A program made the translations under genes and the position numbers. Shown piece by piece: positions 1 through 9,851 of a stretch of DNA of 64,000 bases. Numbering within the stretch: position 1 is the stretch's first letter; every line of letters starts with the position of its first letter. The stretch is taken from positions 62,001-126,000 of the forward strand of contig NZ_JADQDM010000007.1 of NCBI RefSeq assembly GCF_015694525.1, written 5' to 3'. The stretch comes from Hymenobacter ruricola (GTDB lineage: Bacteria > Bacteroidota > Bacteroidia > Cytophagales > Hymenobacteraceae). The notes beneath the pieces were generated by a model. It had not been told where the DNA came from, searched no databases, and saw nothing but the letters and a program-made list of their open reading frames with translations.

Positions 1-748
1 CCACAATGCTCAGGTAGTAGATGAGCGCGCCGTTGGCGAAATAGGCGTACCAATAGTCGCCGTAGCCCAGCGGGCCAATGGCCCGGTTCACCACCTCAAA
101 GCTCAGCCACAGCACCAGGCCAAGCAAGGCAACCACCAGCAAATCGCGCAGCCCCCGAAACCGCAGCCGCGCCGTGTCGGAAAAGTTGTCGTCGAGGTAG
201 CGGCGGTAGCGGCGGAAGAGCCGGAGCGTGGCCAGCCCGTAGCCCAGCATAAGGGCGTAGCCGAGCCAGCCGGCGGGTGCCCCCAGCATATCGAGGAAGT
301 TGGCGGCTTCGCCCTTGGTACCGTAGTGATGCGGCAACGCCTGCCCGTGCAGGGCGCGGCTCCAGCCCAAATCATAGAGGGCCGCCCCGGCATAGAGCCC
401 CGCATACAGCAGCCCCGGCAACAGGTGCAGCCAATGCTTGCGCAAGGCAAACTCCCGGTTGGTCAGGCTGCGGAAGTACAGGTAGAACGTTGGCCCCCAG
501 GCCAGCCAGGGCTGCCACGGCACGTAGAACATGGTGGTGGAATAGCCGTCGTGGCTGTCGTACCACCCGGCGTAGCCCAGCATCCACTGCGCCACGGGCA
601 GCACGTTCAGCAGCAGCAGCACCGCCAGCAGGCCGTCGGGCAACGAGCTTTGGCGCGCGGCCCGCACGAATAAGTGCGCAGCCAGCGCCGTGCCCGGCAC
701 CACAAAAGGCAGCAGCAACCCGCTGTAAGCGTTGAAATCGAAGAACAC
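1..748 (-). CDS. 7TM membrane protein, probable N-terminal half of an AraC-type membrane regulator (partial)
   Basis: The minus-strand frame opens just after an in-frame TAG and starts at GTG 748. About 249 residues are visible before the window edge cuts the gene. Hydrophobic segments recur (for example LLAVLLLLNVLPVAQWMLGY), separated by short loops and by a GPTFYLYFRSLT-like motif. In Bacteroidota this pattern is typical of an N-terminal seven-helix domain fused to a C-terminal AraC-type helix-turn-helix. The HTH itself would lie outside the window, so the regulator assignment is inference. The gene lies 53 bp downstream of phhA on the same strand and may be co-transcribed with it. It could instead be a plain membrane protein. 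Confidence 0.6.
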   Translation of the reverse strand, partial: MFFDFNAYSGLLLPFVVPGTALAAHLFVRAARQSSLPDGLLAVLLLLNVLPVAQWMLGYAGWYDSHDGYSTTMFYVPWQPWLAWGPTFYLYFRSLTNREFALRKHWLHLLPGLLYAGLYAGAALYDLGWSRALHGQALPHHYGTKGEAANFLDMLGAPAGWLGYALMLGYGLATLRLFRRYRRYLDDNFSDTARLRFRGLRDLLVVALLGLVLWLSFEVVNRAIGPLGYGDYWYAYFANGALIYYLSIV

Positions 749-801
749 GGCGCGAAGCTACGCACCGCCGCCGTCCGCATTGCCCTGAAGGCCAGCGCTT
801 G

Positions 802-1518
802 CTACGCGGTGGCCAGCAGGCCCGCCAGCTCGGCCACGCAGTCGTTGAGCTGCTCCCAGGCGGGCAGCACAAAATACTGGTTTTGGTAGCGGGCGCCGGT
901 GACGGGCGTGCGCAGCACGGTGGCCAGGTCGAACACCGGCCGGGGCGTGTTCTCGTTCACGCAGTGGTGGATTTCGCCGGCCGACGACAGCAGGCCCGCG
1001 CCGTAAAGCAGCGGCTGGCCCTCGTGCTGCACCAGGCCAAATTCGGCCGTGAAGAAGTACAGCGCCCACAGCTGCTCGCGCGCCGGCGAGCCCTCGGGCT
1101 GCGCGCAGTAAGCCTGCCCCAGCCCGTGCAGAAAATCGGCCAGGCCCTCGTCCAGCAGCATGGGCACGTGCCCAAACAAGTCGTGGAACAGGTCGGGCTG
1201 CGGGCTGAAGTCGAAGGCGTGCATGGGCCGGATGCGCGTCACAATCGGAAACTGCCGTTCGGCCAGGAGCTCGAAAAAGTGGTTGGGCTCGAAGGGCCGG
1301 CCCACCGGGGCCAGGCGCCAGCCCGTGTGCGCCTGCACGGTAGCGCTGAGCGCGGCAATGTCGGGAAGGGCGTCGCGGCGCATTCCCAACCGGGCCAGGC
1401 CCTGGCCGAAGGCCGGGGCGGCGCGCTTGTGCAGCAACGCAGTTTGGCGGTCAAACAGGATTTTCCACACCAGTTGGTCCTGGCTGGCAGTGGCGGCGAT
1501 GGGGCGTTTGGTGAACAT
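802..1518 (-). CDS. phhA: phenylalanine 4-monooxygenase (phenylalanine hydroxylase)
   Basis: This 238-residue protein matches the bacterial aromatic amino acid hydroxylase family, which converts phenylalanine to tyrosine using tetrahydrobiopterin, O2 and non-haem iron. The iron triad is visible: His112 and His117 in PDLFHDLFGHVPML, and Glu159 in WALYFFTAEFGL. The length suits a catalytic domain without the regulatory ACT domain of animal enzymes. The gene follows the trp/DAHP synthase block on the same strand. A strong terminator hairpin ends only about 11 nt before its ATG, so expression needs either readthrough of that hairpin or a promoter inside the last few bases. Confidence 0.93.
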   Translation of the reverse strand: MFTKRPIAATASQDQLVWKILFDRQTALLHKRAAPAFGQGLARLGMRRDALPDIAALSATVQAHTGWRLAPVGRPFEPNHFFELLAERQFPIVTRIRPMHAFDFSPQPDLFHDLFGHVPMLLDEGLADFLHGLGQAYCAQPEGSPAREQLWALYFFTAEFGLVQHEGQPLLYGAGLLSSAGEIHHCVNENTPRPVFDLATVLRTPVTGARYQNQYFVLPAWEQLNDCVAELAGLLATA

Positions 1519-1529
1519 AGCAACGGGTC

Positions 1530-1566
1530 AAAAAAAAGCCCGATATCCTGACGGATTCGGGCTTTT
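1530..1566 (-). terminator. intrinsic terminator immediately upstream of phhA (possible attenuator)
   Basis: On the minus strand the arms AAAAGCCCGA and TCGGGCTTTT are perfectly complementary, and an inner ATCC/GGAT stem extends the hairpin. A run of eight T residues follows. It would end the trp-DAHP synthase transcript. Because it sits directly before phhA it may also attenuate that gene. An upstream CGGGCT (1623-1628) is complementary to the left arm, so a competing structure is possible. Two tiny overlapping ORFs lie in the leader (1592-1687 and 1575-1595), neither rich in Phe codons. A possible -7 element TATACTTG lies at 1647-1654. Confidence 0.7.
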
Positions 1567-1746
1567 GGAGGTTTCTAGTGAAGAGCGGGTTTCATGCCTT
1601 GTTCTTCCTTTTCGCCAATGGCAGCCCGTGCCCGCCCGGTTTGGGGCAAGTATACAGGGTGCTAAAATTGACGAGTTGGTGACGCATGATGGAAACGAAT
1701 GTAAGGCTTGATTTTTAGAAAACAAGTCAATCGGGGCATTATTTTT

Positions 1747-2754
1747 TTACTTCTCCAGCTCACCGCGGAGCTTATACACGCGCCGCAGGTTGCGAATGAG
1801 CTTGGCCGACTCGTCGAAATTGAGCGTCTGCTGCCCGTCCGAGGCGGCCGTTTCAGGCGTTTCGTGGGTTTCGTACACGATGCCGTCGGCGCCGGCCAGC
1901 ACGGCGGCCAGCGCCATGGGCGGCACGTGGTCGCGGATGCCGATGCCATGCGACGGGTCCACGATGACTGGTAGGTGGCTTTTCTCTTTCAGGATGGGCA
2001 CCGCGTTCAAATCCAACGTATTGCGGCTGGCCGTCTCGAACGTGCGAATGCCCCGCTCGCACAAAATCAGCTTCTCGTTACCGCCCGAAAACACGTACTC
2101 GGCCGACGACAGCAGCTCCTCAATGGTGCCCGAAATGCCGCGCTTCAGCAGCACCGGCTTGTCCACACCGCCCAGGGCGTCGAGCAGGTTGAAATTCTGG
2201 GTGTTGCGGGCGCCCACCTGAAACACGTCCACGAAGTCGTGCATTTCCTCCACCTGCGACACCTGCATGACTTCGGTCACAATTTTGATGCCGCGCGCCC
2301 GGGCCATCCGGTGGAAATCCTTCAGCCCCTCCATGCCCAGCCCGCGGAAAGCGTAGGGCGACGAGCGGGGCTTGAACACGCCGCCGCGCATGAGTTGCAC
2401 GCCGTTTTCCAGCAGGTGCGTCATCACCTTTTCCATCTGCGCCTCGCTCTCGATGCTGCACGGGCCGGCGCACAAGGCCAGGGTGCCCTCGCCTATTGTC
2501 ACGCCGTCGCCGAGGTCGAGCACGGTGGGCTGCACGCGCCACTTGCGGCTCACCAGCTTGTAGTCGTCGCTCACGCGGTGCACGTCGCGCACGCCGGGCA
2601 GCTGGCCGATGGTGCGGATGTCAAAGTCCGCCTTCCCAATGGCCACCAGGTAGTGCGCGTGCTGGGTCGTGACTTCGGTGGCTTTGTAGCCCTGCTGCTT
2701 CAGGTGCTCGGTGATGGGCGGCACCGCGGCGTTTTTTTCGAGTTGAATTATCAC
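1747..2754 (-). CDS. aroF: 3-deoxy-7-phosphoheptulonate (DAHP) synthase, type I-beta
   Basis: This 335-residue enzyme condenses phosphoenolpyruvate and erythrose 4-phosphate in the first step of the shikimate pathway. Residues 1-70 form the ferredoxin-like N-terminal domain (MIIQLEKNAAV..., PGVRDVHRVSDDYKLVSR), known in the type I-beta family as a feedback domain. The barrel follows with LCAGPCSIES, KPRSSPYAFRGLG, QVGARNTQNF, KRG and VDPSHGIGIR, all family hallmarks. There is no chorismate mutase fusion. It is the last gene of the trp transcript, after trpA, across a 119-bp gap holding a palindromic repeat. The position couples pathway entry to tryptophan-regulated transcription. Confidence 0.93.
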   Translation of the reverse strand: MIIQLEKNAAVPPITEHLKQQGYKATEVTTQHAHYLVAIGKADFDIRTIGQLPGVRDVHRVSDDYKLVSRKWRVQPTVLDLGDGVTIGEGTLALCAGPCSIESEAQMEKVMTHLLENGVQLMRGGVFKPRSSPYAFRGLGMEGLKDFHRMARARGIKIVTEVMQVSQVEEMHDFVDVFQVGARNTQNFNLLDALGGVDKPVLLKRGISGTIEELLSSAEYVFSGGNEKLILCERGIRTFETASRNTLDLNAVPILKEKSHLPVIVDPSHGIGIRDHVPPMALAAVLAGADGIVYETHETPETAASDGQQTLNFDESAKLIRNLRRVYKLRGELEK

Positions 2755-2782
2755 TGTGTTGTTCGGAAATGGGATTCAGCAC

Positions 2783-2869
2783 GTCATGCAGCGCGCAGCG
2801 AAGCATCTTTACCGCGCAAGTAATTTAACTAGCATCGAGGTAAAGATGCTTCGCTGCGCTCGGCATGAC
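2783..2869. repeat. palindromic intergenic repeat, CATGC/GAAGCATCTTTACC subtype
   Basis: The left arm runs from GTCATGC through GCGAAGCATCTTTACC, and the right arm is its near-exact reverse complement ending GGCATGAC, with about 26 nt of AT-rich loop. It fills most of the trpA-aroF gap. The same family recurs at 7568, 8279, 19257, 24812, 52485 and 57436. Confidence 0.85.
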
Positions 2870-2873
2870 GGTA

Positions 2874-3665
2874 TTATTTGTAAGAATCAACCTTGATGCC
2901 CCGTACAAACCGGACGGCCGTGCCGGAGGCATCGCCGTCGGCGTCTTGCAGCGCGCGAATGAGCGCGGAGCCGATGATGGCGCCCTGCGCATGGCCGCAG
3001 GCACGGTCGAAACCGGCCTTATCGGCGATGCCGAACCCGATGAGGCGCGGCGTTTTCAGGTTCATACTTTCGATTCGCTCGAAGTAGGCTTGCTGAGCGT
3101 CGGCGTCGGGCAAGGTGGTGCCGCCGGTGGTGCCGGGACCCGAAACCAGGTACAGAAAAGCTTCCGACAGAGAATCGAGCCGACGAATGCGGTCCTCCGA
3201 GGTTTGCGGCGTGATGAGAAACACCGCTTTCAGCCCGTATTGCCGGAACAGCGCGTGGTACTGCTCCTCGTATTCGTCCAGCGGCAAATCGGGCAGAATC
3301 AGGCCGTCGACGCCCACGGCAGCAGCTTTTCGCAGGAAATTCTCCATGCCGAACTGCAGCACCGGGTTGAGGTAGCCCATGAGCAGCACCGGCGTTTCGG
3401 GCACTTCGGCGCGCAGGCGCTCCAGCTGCCCAAACAGCACCGGCAGGTTCATGCCATTGGCCAGGGCGGCGGCGCTGCTGCGCTGAATGACCGGCCCATC
3501 GGCCAGCGGGTCCGAAAACGGCATGCCGATTTCGAGGATGTCGGCCCCGGCGGCCACCAGGGCTTTGGCCAGCGGCAGGGTGTCGTGCAGGCCAGGGTAG
3601 CCGGCGGTGAAGTACATATTGAGCAGGTTTTTTCTGCTCTGGAAGGCTTGGGCAATTCGGTCCAT
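2874..3665 (-). CDS. trpA: tryptophan synthase alpha subunit
   Basis: This 263-residue TIM barrel cleaves indole-3-glycerol phosphate to indole and glyceraldehyde 3-phosphate. The catalytic acids are present as Glu45 and Asp56 in ILEIGMPFSDPLADGP, with the same 11-residue spacing as in the enterobacterial enzyme. LMGYLNPV, LPDLPLDEYEE and the phosphate-site GFGI are also visible. It works with TrpB, whose gene is 98 bp upstream, separated by a different palindromic repeat. The start ATG gives the family length. Confidence 0.96.
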   Translation of the reverse strand: MDRIAQAFQSRKNLLNMYFTAGYPGLHDTLPLAKALVAAGADILEIGMPFSDPLADGPVIQRSSAAALANGMNLPVLFGQLERLRAEVPETPVLLMGYLNPVLQFGMENFLRKAAAVGVDGLILPDLPLDEYEEQYHALFRQYGLKAVFLITPQTSEDRIRRLDSLSEAFLYLVSGPGTTGGTTLPDADAQQAYFERIESMNLKTPRLIGFGIADKAGFDRACGHAQGAIIGSALIRALQDADGDASGTAVRFVRGIKVDSYK

Positions 3666-3674
3666 ACGAAGGTT

Positions 3675-3755
3675 CCCGCAGAGGGCGCAGAAGGTTTTCG
3701 CTGAAGTCGCAGAACGTTCTGCGTCCTCTGCGAATGCTTCTGCGCCCTCTGCGGG
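3675..3755. repeat. palindromic intergenic repeat, CCCGCAGAGGGCGCAGAAG family
   Basis: The outer arms CCCGCAGAGGGCGCAGAAG and its reverse complement enclose a perfect 16-nt inner palindrome, CGCAGAACGTTCTGCG. It differs in sequence from the CATSCTGAGC family found elsewhere in the window. It occupies the trpB-trpA gap. Confidence 0.8.
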
Positions 3756-3763
3756 CTAAAATT

Positions 3764-4957
<1,194 letters not shown>

Positions 4958-4982
4958 AAATCAGGAGATTATATAAAAAGGC

Positions 4983-5666
4983 TTACACGGCCTGCCGGCT
5001 GTTGCGCCCGCTACGGCCCTGCCGCAGCCGGGCCAGCGCCGTGCGGAGCCGCTGCGGGTCTTTGAGGCCGGGGGCGGTTTCGAAGCGGCTGTTCAGGTCC
5101 ACGCCCACCAGGCCGGGCAGGTGCAGCTCAGTTAGTTCGACGGCGTGCTCGGGGCCCAGGCCGCCGGCCAGTAGGTAGGGCGTGGTTAGGGTGTAGTTGC
5201 GCAGCAGCTCCCAATCGAAGGTGAGCCCGTTGCCGCCCCGCGCGGGACCGTGCGTGTCGAAGAGAAAATAGTCGCAGGAACCCTCGTAGGGGCGCAGGCT
5301 TTCGAGCTCCAGCACCTTGCCCACCGAGAAGCTTTTGATGACCAGATAGCCGGCCGCGCGCAGCTGGGCGCACTGCGCGGGCGTTTCCTGCCCGTGGAGC
5401 TGGGCGCCGTCGAGCCCGAAGCTGGCCAGCGTGGCCAGCACGCGGCCTATGGGCTCATCCACGAACACGCCGATGGTGCGCACGCTGGCCGGCAGCGCCC
5501 GCAGCAGCTCGGGCCGCAGCGTGGCGCCGGCGTAGCGCGAGGAAGGCGGATAAAAAATGAACCCCAGGAAATCAGGCTCCAAATCGGCCACGGCGGCGAT
5601 ATTGGCGGATTCGCGCATGCCACACACTTTAATAAGCAACGATTTAGAAGAAACCTGAGAAGTCAT
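4983..5666 (-). CDS. trpF: phosphoribosylanthranilate isomerase
   Basis: I place the start at ATG 5666 (MTSQVSSKSLL), 19 bp after trpC. An upstream extension of the frame would run back into trpC and has no family similarity. The 227-residue barrel carries KVCGMRE with catalytic Cys15, GFIFYPPSSRY, QLHG and the catalytic aspartate in FLFDTHG. GGLGPEHA and GVDLNSRFE form the phosphate site. It isomerises phosphoribosylanthranilate to CdRP. The C-terminal tail is unusually rich in arginine. Confidence 0.94.
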   Translation of the reverse strand: MTSQVSSKSLLIKVCGMRESANIAAVADLEPDFLGFIFYPPSSRYAGATLRPELLRALPASVRTIGVFVDEPIGRVLATLASFGLDGAQLHGQETPAQCAQLRAAGYLVIKSFSVGKVLELESLRPYEGSCDYFLFDTHGPARGGNGLTFDWELLRNYTLTTPYLLAGGLGPEHAVELTELHLPGLVGVDLNSRFETAPGLKDPQRLRTALARLRQGRSGRNSRQAV

Positions 5667-5685
5667 GGGGCTGAACTGTTGAAAT

Positions 5686-6510
5686 TTAGCTTCCAACGGC
5701 GACCTGCGTACGCGGGGTTTCGGCCAGCGCCTGCACCAGCGCCGCGCAAGCGCGCTCGGGCCGGGCGTGCCGCATGAAGGCTTCGCCCAGCAGGAAGCCG
5801 CGGTAGCCCGCTTCCCGCAGCTGCAGAATGGCGGCCGCGCCGGAAATACCGCTTTCCGAGACTTTAACGAAGTCATCCGGAATGGCGGCGGCCAGGCTCA
5901 GCGAGGTGTCGAGGCTAAGGCTGAAGTCGTGCAGGTTGCGGTTGTTGACGCCGATGAGGTCGACGGCGTCGGCAGTGGCGGCGCGGGCCAGCTCTTCGGC
6001 GTCGTGCACTTCGAGCAGCACTTCCAGGCCCAGGGAGCGGGCCAGCGTGCCCAGCGCCGTGATTTCGGCAGGCGTGAGCACAGCGGCAATCAGCAGCACG
6101 GCATCGGCGCCGATGCTTTTGGCTTCGATAATCTGGTACTCATCCACCACGAAATCTTTGCGCAGAATGGGGCAGAAGTTGAAGCGGCGGGCGGTGGTCA
6201 GGTCCTCGTTTTTGCCGCCGAAAAACTCGGCGTCGGTGAGCACCGACAGCGCCGCCGCCCCGGCCTGCATGTAGCCCAGCGTGGTGCGTTCCACGGGCGC
6301 GTACTGGTTTATCCAGCCCCGAGAGGGCGACTTGCGCTTGAACTCGGAAATGAGGCCACTGCCATTTTCGCGCAGCAGGTACTGGCGCAGCGACAGCGGC
6401 TTGGCCTGAAAATACAGGCTGTTTTCGAGCAGCTTCACAGGCACCAGCTCGCGGCGCGTGGCCACTTCTTTCCGCTTGTGCGCGACGATGGTTTGCAGGA
6501 TGGTGGACAT
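5686..6510 (-). CDS. trpC: indole-3-glycerol phosphate synthase
   Basis: This 274-residue TIM barrel closes the indole ring from CdRP. Family motifs are present in order: ISEFKRKSPSRGWI, ILRKDFVVDEYQI, DAVLLIAAVL, LEVLLEVHD, LIGVNNRNL and VSESGI. It is a single-domain enzyme, separate from TrpF. It sits 42 bp after trpD and 19 bp before trpF, consistent with one transcript. Confidence 0.96.
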   Translation of the reverse strand: MSTILQTIVAHKRKEVATRRELVPVKLLENSLYFQAKPLSLRQYLLRENGSGLISEFKRKSPSRGWINQYAPVERTTLGYMQAGAAALSVLTDAEFFGGKNEDLTTARRFNFCPILRKDFVVDEYQIIEAKSIGADAVLLIAAVLTPAEITALGTLARSLGLEVLLEVHDAEELARAATADAVDLIGVNNRNLHDFSLSLDTSLSLAAAIPDDFVKVSESGISGAAAILQLREAGYRGFLLGEAFMRHARPERACAALVQALAETPRTQVAVGS

Positions 6511-6552
6511 TTTTTGAAAGTGAGATGGGAAAGAAGTGCCGACGCCTTCTCC

Positions 6553-7548
6553 TTAATTGATTGAAAGCATGACCTCAAAGGCCCGGCGGGCGGCGCCCGA
6601 ATCCAACGATTCGCGGCTGTGAGCCAGGGCGTCGTCCCAGCTCAGGCCGGGGCCGGCGCACTGCAAGGCCAGCGCGGCGTTGGCCGTCACCACGTTGCGG
6701 TGGGCGGGGCGGCCCGCGCCGTCCAGCACGTGTTTGAACAATTCGGCCGCCTCGGCCACGGTGCTGCCGCCGGCCAGGTCGTGGGCGGCGCAGGCGGCCA
6801 GGCCCAGGGCTTCGGCGGTCAGCAGGCGTTCGCCTTCGAAGGAGGAAACCACTTTGGCGGGCCCGGTGAGGGCCAGTTCGTCGTAGCCGTCCAGGGCGTG
6901 CACCACGGCGTAGCGCGTGCCGGTGGCCTGCATCAGGTAGTGGTACACGCGCTGCAATTCGAGGCTGAACACGCCCAGGAGCTGGGCCGCGGGCCGGGCG
7001 GGGTTCACCAGCGGGCCCAGGATGTTGAAAAACGTGCGCAAACCAAGCTCCCGCCGCACGGGCCCGGCGTGCCGCATGGCCGGATGAAAAGCCGGCGCGT
7101 GCAGAAAGCAGATGTTGGCCCGGTCCAGTTGCCGGCGCAACTGGTCAGAGGAAACCTCAAAATCGTAGCCAAAATGCGCCAGCACATTGGAGGCGCCCGA
7201 CACCGACGACACGCCAAAGTTGCCGTGCTTGGCCACTTTCACGCCGGCGCCAGCCACCACAAAACACGCCAGCGTGGAGATGTTGAGCGTGTTTTTGCCG
7301 TCGCCGCCGGTGCCCACAATGTCCAGCACGTCGCGGGTGCCCAGTTCCGGGTCGCGGCTCAGGTCCAGCAGCGCCTGCCGGAAGCCGGCCAGCTCGGCTA
7401 CGGTAATGGGCCGCATGCGGTACACGGCCAGGAAGGCCGCCGTTTCGGCCGGGTTGGCGCCGCCTTCGCCCAGCTGGCGCATGGCGGCGTGGGCCTCGGC
7501 GTGGGTCAGGGGCTGGTGGTCGAAAAGCTTGGTGAGAATCTGTTTCAT
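6553..7548 (-). CDS. trpD: anthranilate phosphoribosyltransferase
   Basis: This 331-residue enzyme transfers phosphoribose from PRPP to anthranilate. The PRPP loop DIVGTGGDGKNTLNIST and the KHGNFGVSS segment with SGASN are visible, as is GLRTFFNILGPLVNP. It is not fused to the TrpG amidotransferase. It is separated from trpG by 136 bp that hold a palindromic repeat. Confidence 0.96.
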   Translation of the reverse strand: MKQILTKLFDHQPLTHAEAHAAMRQLGEGGANPAETAAFLAVYRMRPITVAELAGFRQALLDLSRDPELGTRDVLDIVGTGGDGKNTLNISTLACFVVAGAGVKVAKHGNFGVSSVSGASNVLAHFGYDFEVSSDQLRRQLDRANICFLHAPAFHPAMRHAGPVRRELGLRTFFNILGPLVNPARPAAQLLGVFSLELQRVYHYLMQATGTRYAVVHALDGYDELALTGPAKVVSSFEGERLLTAEALGLAACAAHDLAGGSTVAEAAELFKHVLDGAGRPAHRNVVTANAALALQCAGPGLSWDDALAHSRESLDSGAARRAFEVMLSIN

Positions 7549-7567
7549 GTTTACCTATTTCCAGACC

Positions 7568-7652
7568 GTCATGTCGAGCCTGTCGAGACATCTCGCGTGC
7601 AAAAACTAATTAGTTGCCCCGAGCGAGATGTCTCAGCTGCGCTCGACATGAC
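7568..7652. repeat. palindromic intergenic repeat, GTCATGTCGAGC subtype
   Basis: The left arm is GTCATGTCGAGCCTGTCGAG... and the right arm ends GCTCGACATGAC, with an internal GAGATGTCTC/GAGACATCTCGC pairing. It lies in the trpG-trpD gap and is a diverged member of the family listed at 2783. Confidence 0.8.
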
Positions 7653-7684
7653 CGCCTTTATTTTATTTCTATGCCCCGGCGCAA

Positions 7685-8254
7685 CTAGCTCAACCAGTTT
7701 TCCAGCATGCGGGCGCCGTGCTCGGTCAGAATGCTTTCGGGGTGAAACTGCACGCCGCGCACGTCAAACTGCCGGTGGCGGAAGGCCAGCACTTCGCCGC
7801 GGGCGTCGCGGGCAGTGGTTTCCAGCGCGGCGGGCATGGTTTCGGGGCGCACGGCCCAGGAGTGGTAGCGCCCCACCTGAAAGCGCGGCGGCAAGCCGGC
7901 GAACAGCCGCTCGTCGGGCGCCGTCACCTCAGCTTCGTTGGCCACGCCGTGCAGCACGGCGGGCAGGTTGTAGAGCGTGGCCCCAAAGCTTTCGGCCAGG
8001 CCCTGGTGGCCCAGGCACACGCCCAGGATGCGCTTGGTGGGCGCGTAGGCATTGATGATTTGCGGCATCAGGCCCGCTTCGGCCGGCACGCCGGGGCCGG
8101 GCGAAAGTAGAATGGCATCGTATTCGGCCACGGCTTCGAGGGCCAGATGGTCGTTGCGCGTCACCGTCAGGTTGGGGCCGTGGCCCAGCTCGCGCAGCAG
8201 GTGCACGAGGTTGTAGGTGAAGGAATCGTAGTTGTCGAGAACGAGGATTTTCAT
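7685..8254 (-). CDS. trpG: anthranilate synthase component II (glutamine amidotransferase)
   Basis: This 189-residue class I amidotransferase supplies ammonia from glutamine to TrpE. The nucleophile is Cys80 in GVCLGHQG, and the His-Glu pair lies in VQFHPESILTEHG. LDNYDSFTYNLVH at the N terminus is the family signature. It could be shared with para-aminobenzoate synthase, as in some bacteria, but its place between trpE and trpD points to tryptophan synthesis. Confidence 0.95.
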   Translation of the reverse strand: MKILVLDNYDSFTYNLVHLLRELGHGPNLTVTRNDHLALEAVAEYDAILLSPGPGVPAEAGLMPQIINAYAPTKRILGVCLGHQGLAESFGATLYNLPAVLHGVANEAEVTAPDERLFAGLPPRFQVGRYHSWAVRPETMPAALETTARDARGEVLAFRHRQFDVRGVQFHPESILTEHGARMLENWLS

Positions 8255-8278
8255 GGGTAATTTATCTTGTAGACATTC

Positions 8279-8380
8279 GTCATCCTGAGCGCAGCGGAGG
8301 ACCTTCTCATGGCTACAGTTGCAAGTAGTTACTGCCAGTCGTTCAGTGGTGAGAAGGTCCTTCGCTGCGCTCAGGATGAC
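8279..8380. repeat. palindromic intergenic repeat, GTCATCCTGAGC/AAGGACCTTCTCA subtype
   Basis: The left arm runs GTCATCCTGAGCGCAGCGGAGG then ACCTTCTCA, and the right arm mirrors it to GCTCAGGATGAC across a ~40-nt loop. It lies between trpE and trpG. The right arm overlaps the last ten bases of trpE. Confidence 0.85.
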
Positions 8381-9807
8381 AGTTCCTTTCCCTCCGCCGC
8401 GCGCAAGGCCGCCCGCAGCGCGCCCAGCTTGTGGTGCACCTCTTCCAGCTCCGACTGCACGCTGGAGGCCGCCACCACCCCCGCACCGGCCTGGAAATAG
8501 AGCTGGTTGCCGGTGCTCAAAAACGAGCGAATCATGATGGCGTGGTTGAAATCACCATCAAAGCCCAAGTGGCCGATGCAGCCGCCGTAGTAGCCGCGGG
8601 CGGTGGGTTCGAGACCGTCGATGAGCTGCAGGGCACGGTGCTTGGGCGCGCCCGAGAGGGTGCCGGCCGGAAAGGTATCGGCCACTACTTGCAGGGTGTC
8701 GGTGCCGGCATCGAGTTGGGCCGTGACGTGGCTCACCAGGTGAATGACATGGGAATAAAACTGGATTTCGCGCAGCGTGCGCACCTGCACCTGGCTGCCG
8801 TGGCGGGCCAAGTCGTTGCGGGCCAAGTCCACCAGCATCACGTGCTCGGCGTTTTCCTTGGGGTCGGCGGCCAGGCGCTGGGCGGCGGCGGCATCGGCCG
8901 CGTCGTCGCCGGTGCGGCGGTAGGTGCCCGCTATGGGGTAGAGGCTGGCTTCGCGGCCCTGCACCCGCACCTGGGCCTCGGGCGAAGAGCCGAAGATTTT
9001 GTAGTCGCCGTAGTCGAAGTAAAACAGATAGGGCGAGGGGTTGATGGAGCGCAGGGCGCGGTACACGTTGAACTCGTCGCCCGAAAACCCCTGCTGGAAG
9101 CGCCGCGAGAGCACAATCTGAAACACGTCGCCGCGGCGGCAGTGGGCCTGCCCCTGCGCCAGCCGCGCCAGAAACTCGTCGTCGGTCTGATTGCTGGCCT
9201 CCTCGCCCACCGTGGCAAACCCAAAAACCGGCACGCTGGGGTGGCGCACCAGGTTTTCGAGGCGGTCAAGGCCGTCGGTTTCATTGGTTTCTTCGCCCGC
9301 CACGCCGTGCTCGAACAGGTGCAGCTCCTGGCGGAAATGGTTGAAAGCGATGACGTAGCGGTACACGCCGTAGCGAATGAGCGGTACATCGCCGGCCGGC
9401 ACCTTGGCCGGGTCAAAACTCACGTCTTCAAAGATTTGTACCGCCTCGTAGCCCATGTAGCCAAACAGGCCCGTGCTGATAAACGGCATATGGGCCGCTG
9501 TAGGGTCGGGCACGAAGGCTGCGGCAAAATTGCGCAGCTCGGCCAGGGCCTGGCGCGGCTGGCTGAGCTGCAGCGTGGCGGGCGGCTGGCCTGGCAAGGC
9601 CTGCCGCAGCTCGCCGGCTCGGCGCAACTCGAAGGTGGCCAGCGGCTCGCAGGCCAGGTAGCTGAAGGCGTTTTGCTGGCCGTGGTAGTCGGCGCTTTCC
9701 AGCAGCAGGCAGTTGGGGTACTGGTCGCGCAGGCGCAGGTACAGGCCCACCGGCGTCACGGTGTCGGCCAGCAGGCGGCGGTGGCGGGTACGGAGTTGAT
9801 GAGGCAC
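8371..9807 (-). CDS. trpE: anthranilate synthase component I
   Basis: This 478-residue chorismate-using enzyme makes anthranilate with TrpG. The N-terminal LLLESADYHG holds the Trp-feedback motif of the family. The catalytic domain shows FQIVLSRRF, NPSPYLFYFDYG, IAGTYRRTG, NDLARHG and FPAGTLSGAPK. The start is GTG 9807; an ATG 25 bases upstream is in another frame. Transcription passes through the leader peptide and attenuator at 9852-9985 first, so expression should respond to charged tRNA-Trp. Confidence 0.96.
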   Translation of the reverse strand: MPHQLRTRHRRLLADTVTPVGLYLRLRDQYPNCLLLESADYHGQQNAFSYLACEPLATFELRRAGELRQALPGQPPATLQLSQPRQALAELRNFAAAFVPDPTAAHMPFISTGLFGYMGYEAVQIFEDVSFDPAKVPAGDVPLIRYGVYRYVIAFNHFRQELHLFEHGVAGEETNETDGLDRLENLVRHPSVPVFGFATVGEEASNQTDDEFLARLAQGQAHCRRGDVFQIVLSRRFQQGFSGDEFNVYRALRSINPSPYLFYFDYGDYKIFGSSPEAQVRVQGREASLYPIAGTYRRTGDDAADAAAAQRLAADPKENAEHVMLVDLARNDLARHGSQVQVRTLREIQFYSHVIHLVSHVTAQLDAGTDTLQVVADTFPAGTLSGAPKHRALQLIDGLEPTARGYYGGCIGHLGFDGDFNHAIMIRSFLSTGNQLYFQAGAGVVAASSVQSELEEVHHKLGALRAALRAAEGKELSS

Positions 9808-9851
9808 GGAAACGAAGCGGAAACGAGGCCATTAGTGCCTCGGAGTAAATG

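Noticed and set aside
2783..2869. Insertion sequence or simple terminator at the palindromic repeats
   Set aside because: There is no transposase ORF, no T tract follows the arms, and copies occur between co-transcribed genes.
5667..5876. Longer trpF starting inside trpC
   Set aside because: The extension overlaps the trpC 3' end and does not resemble TrpF. ATG 5666 gives the standard family length.
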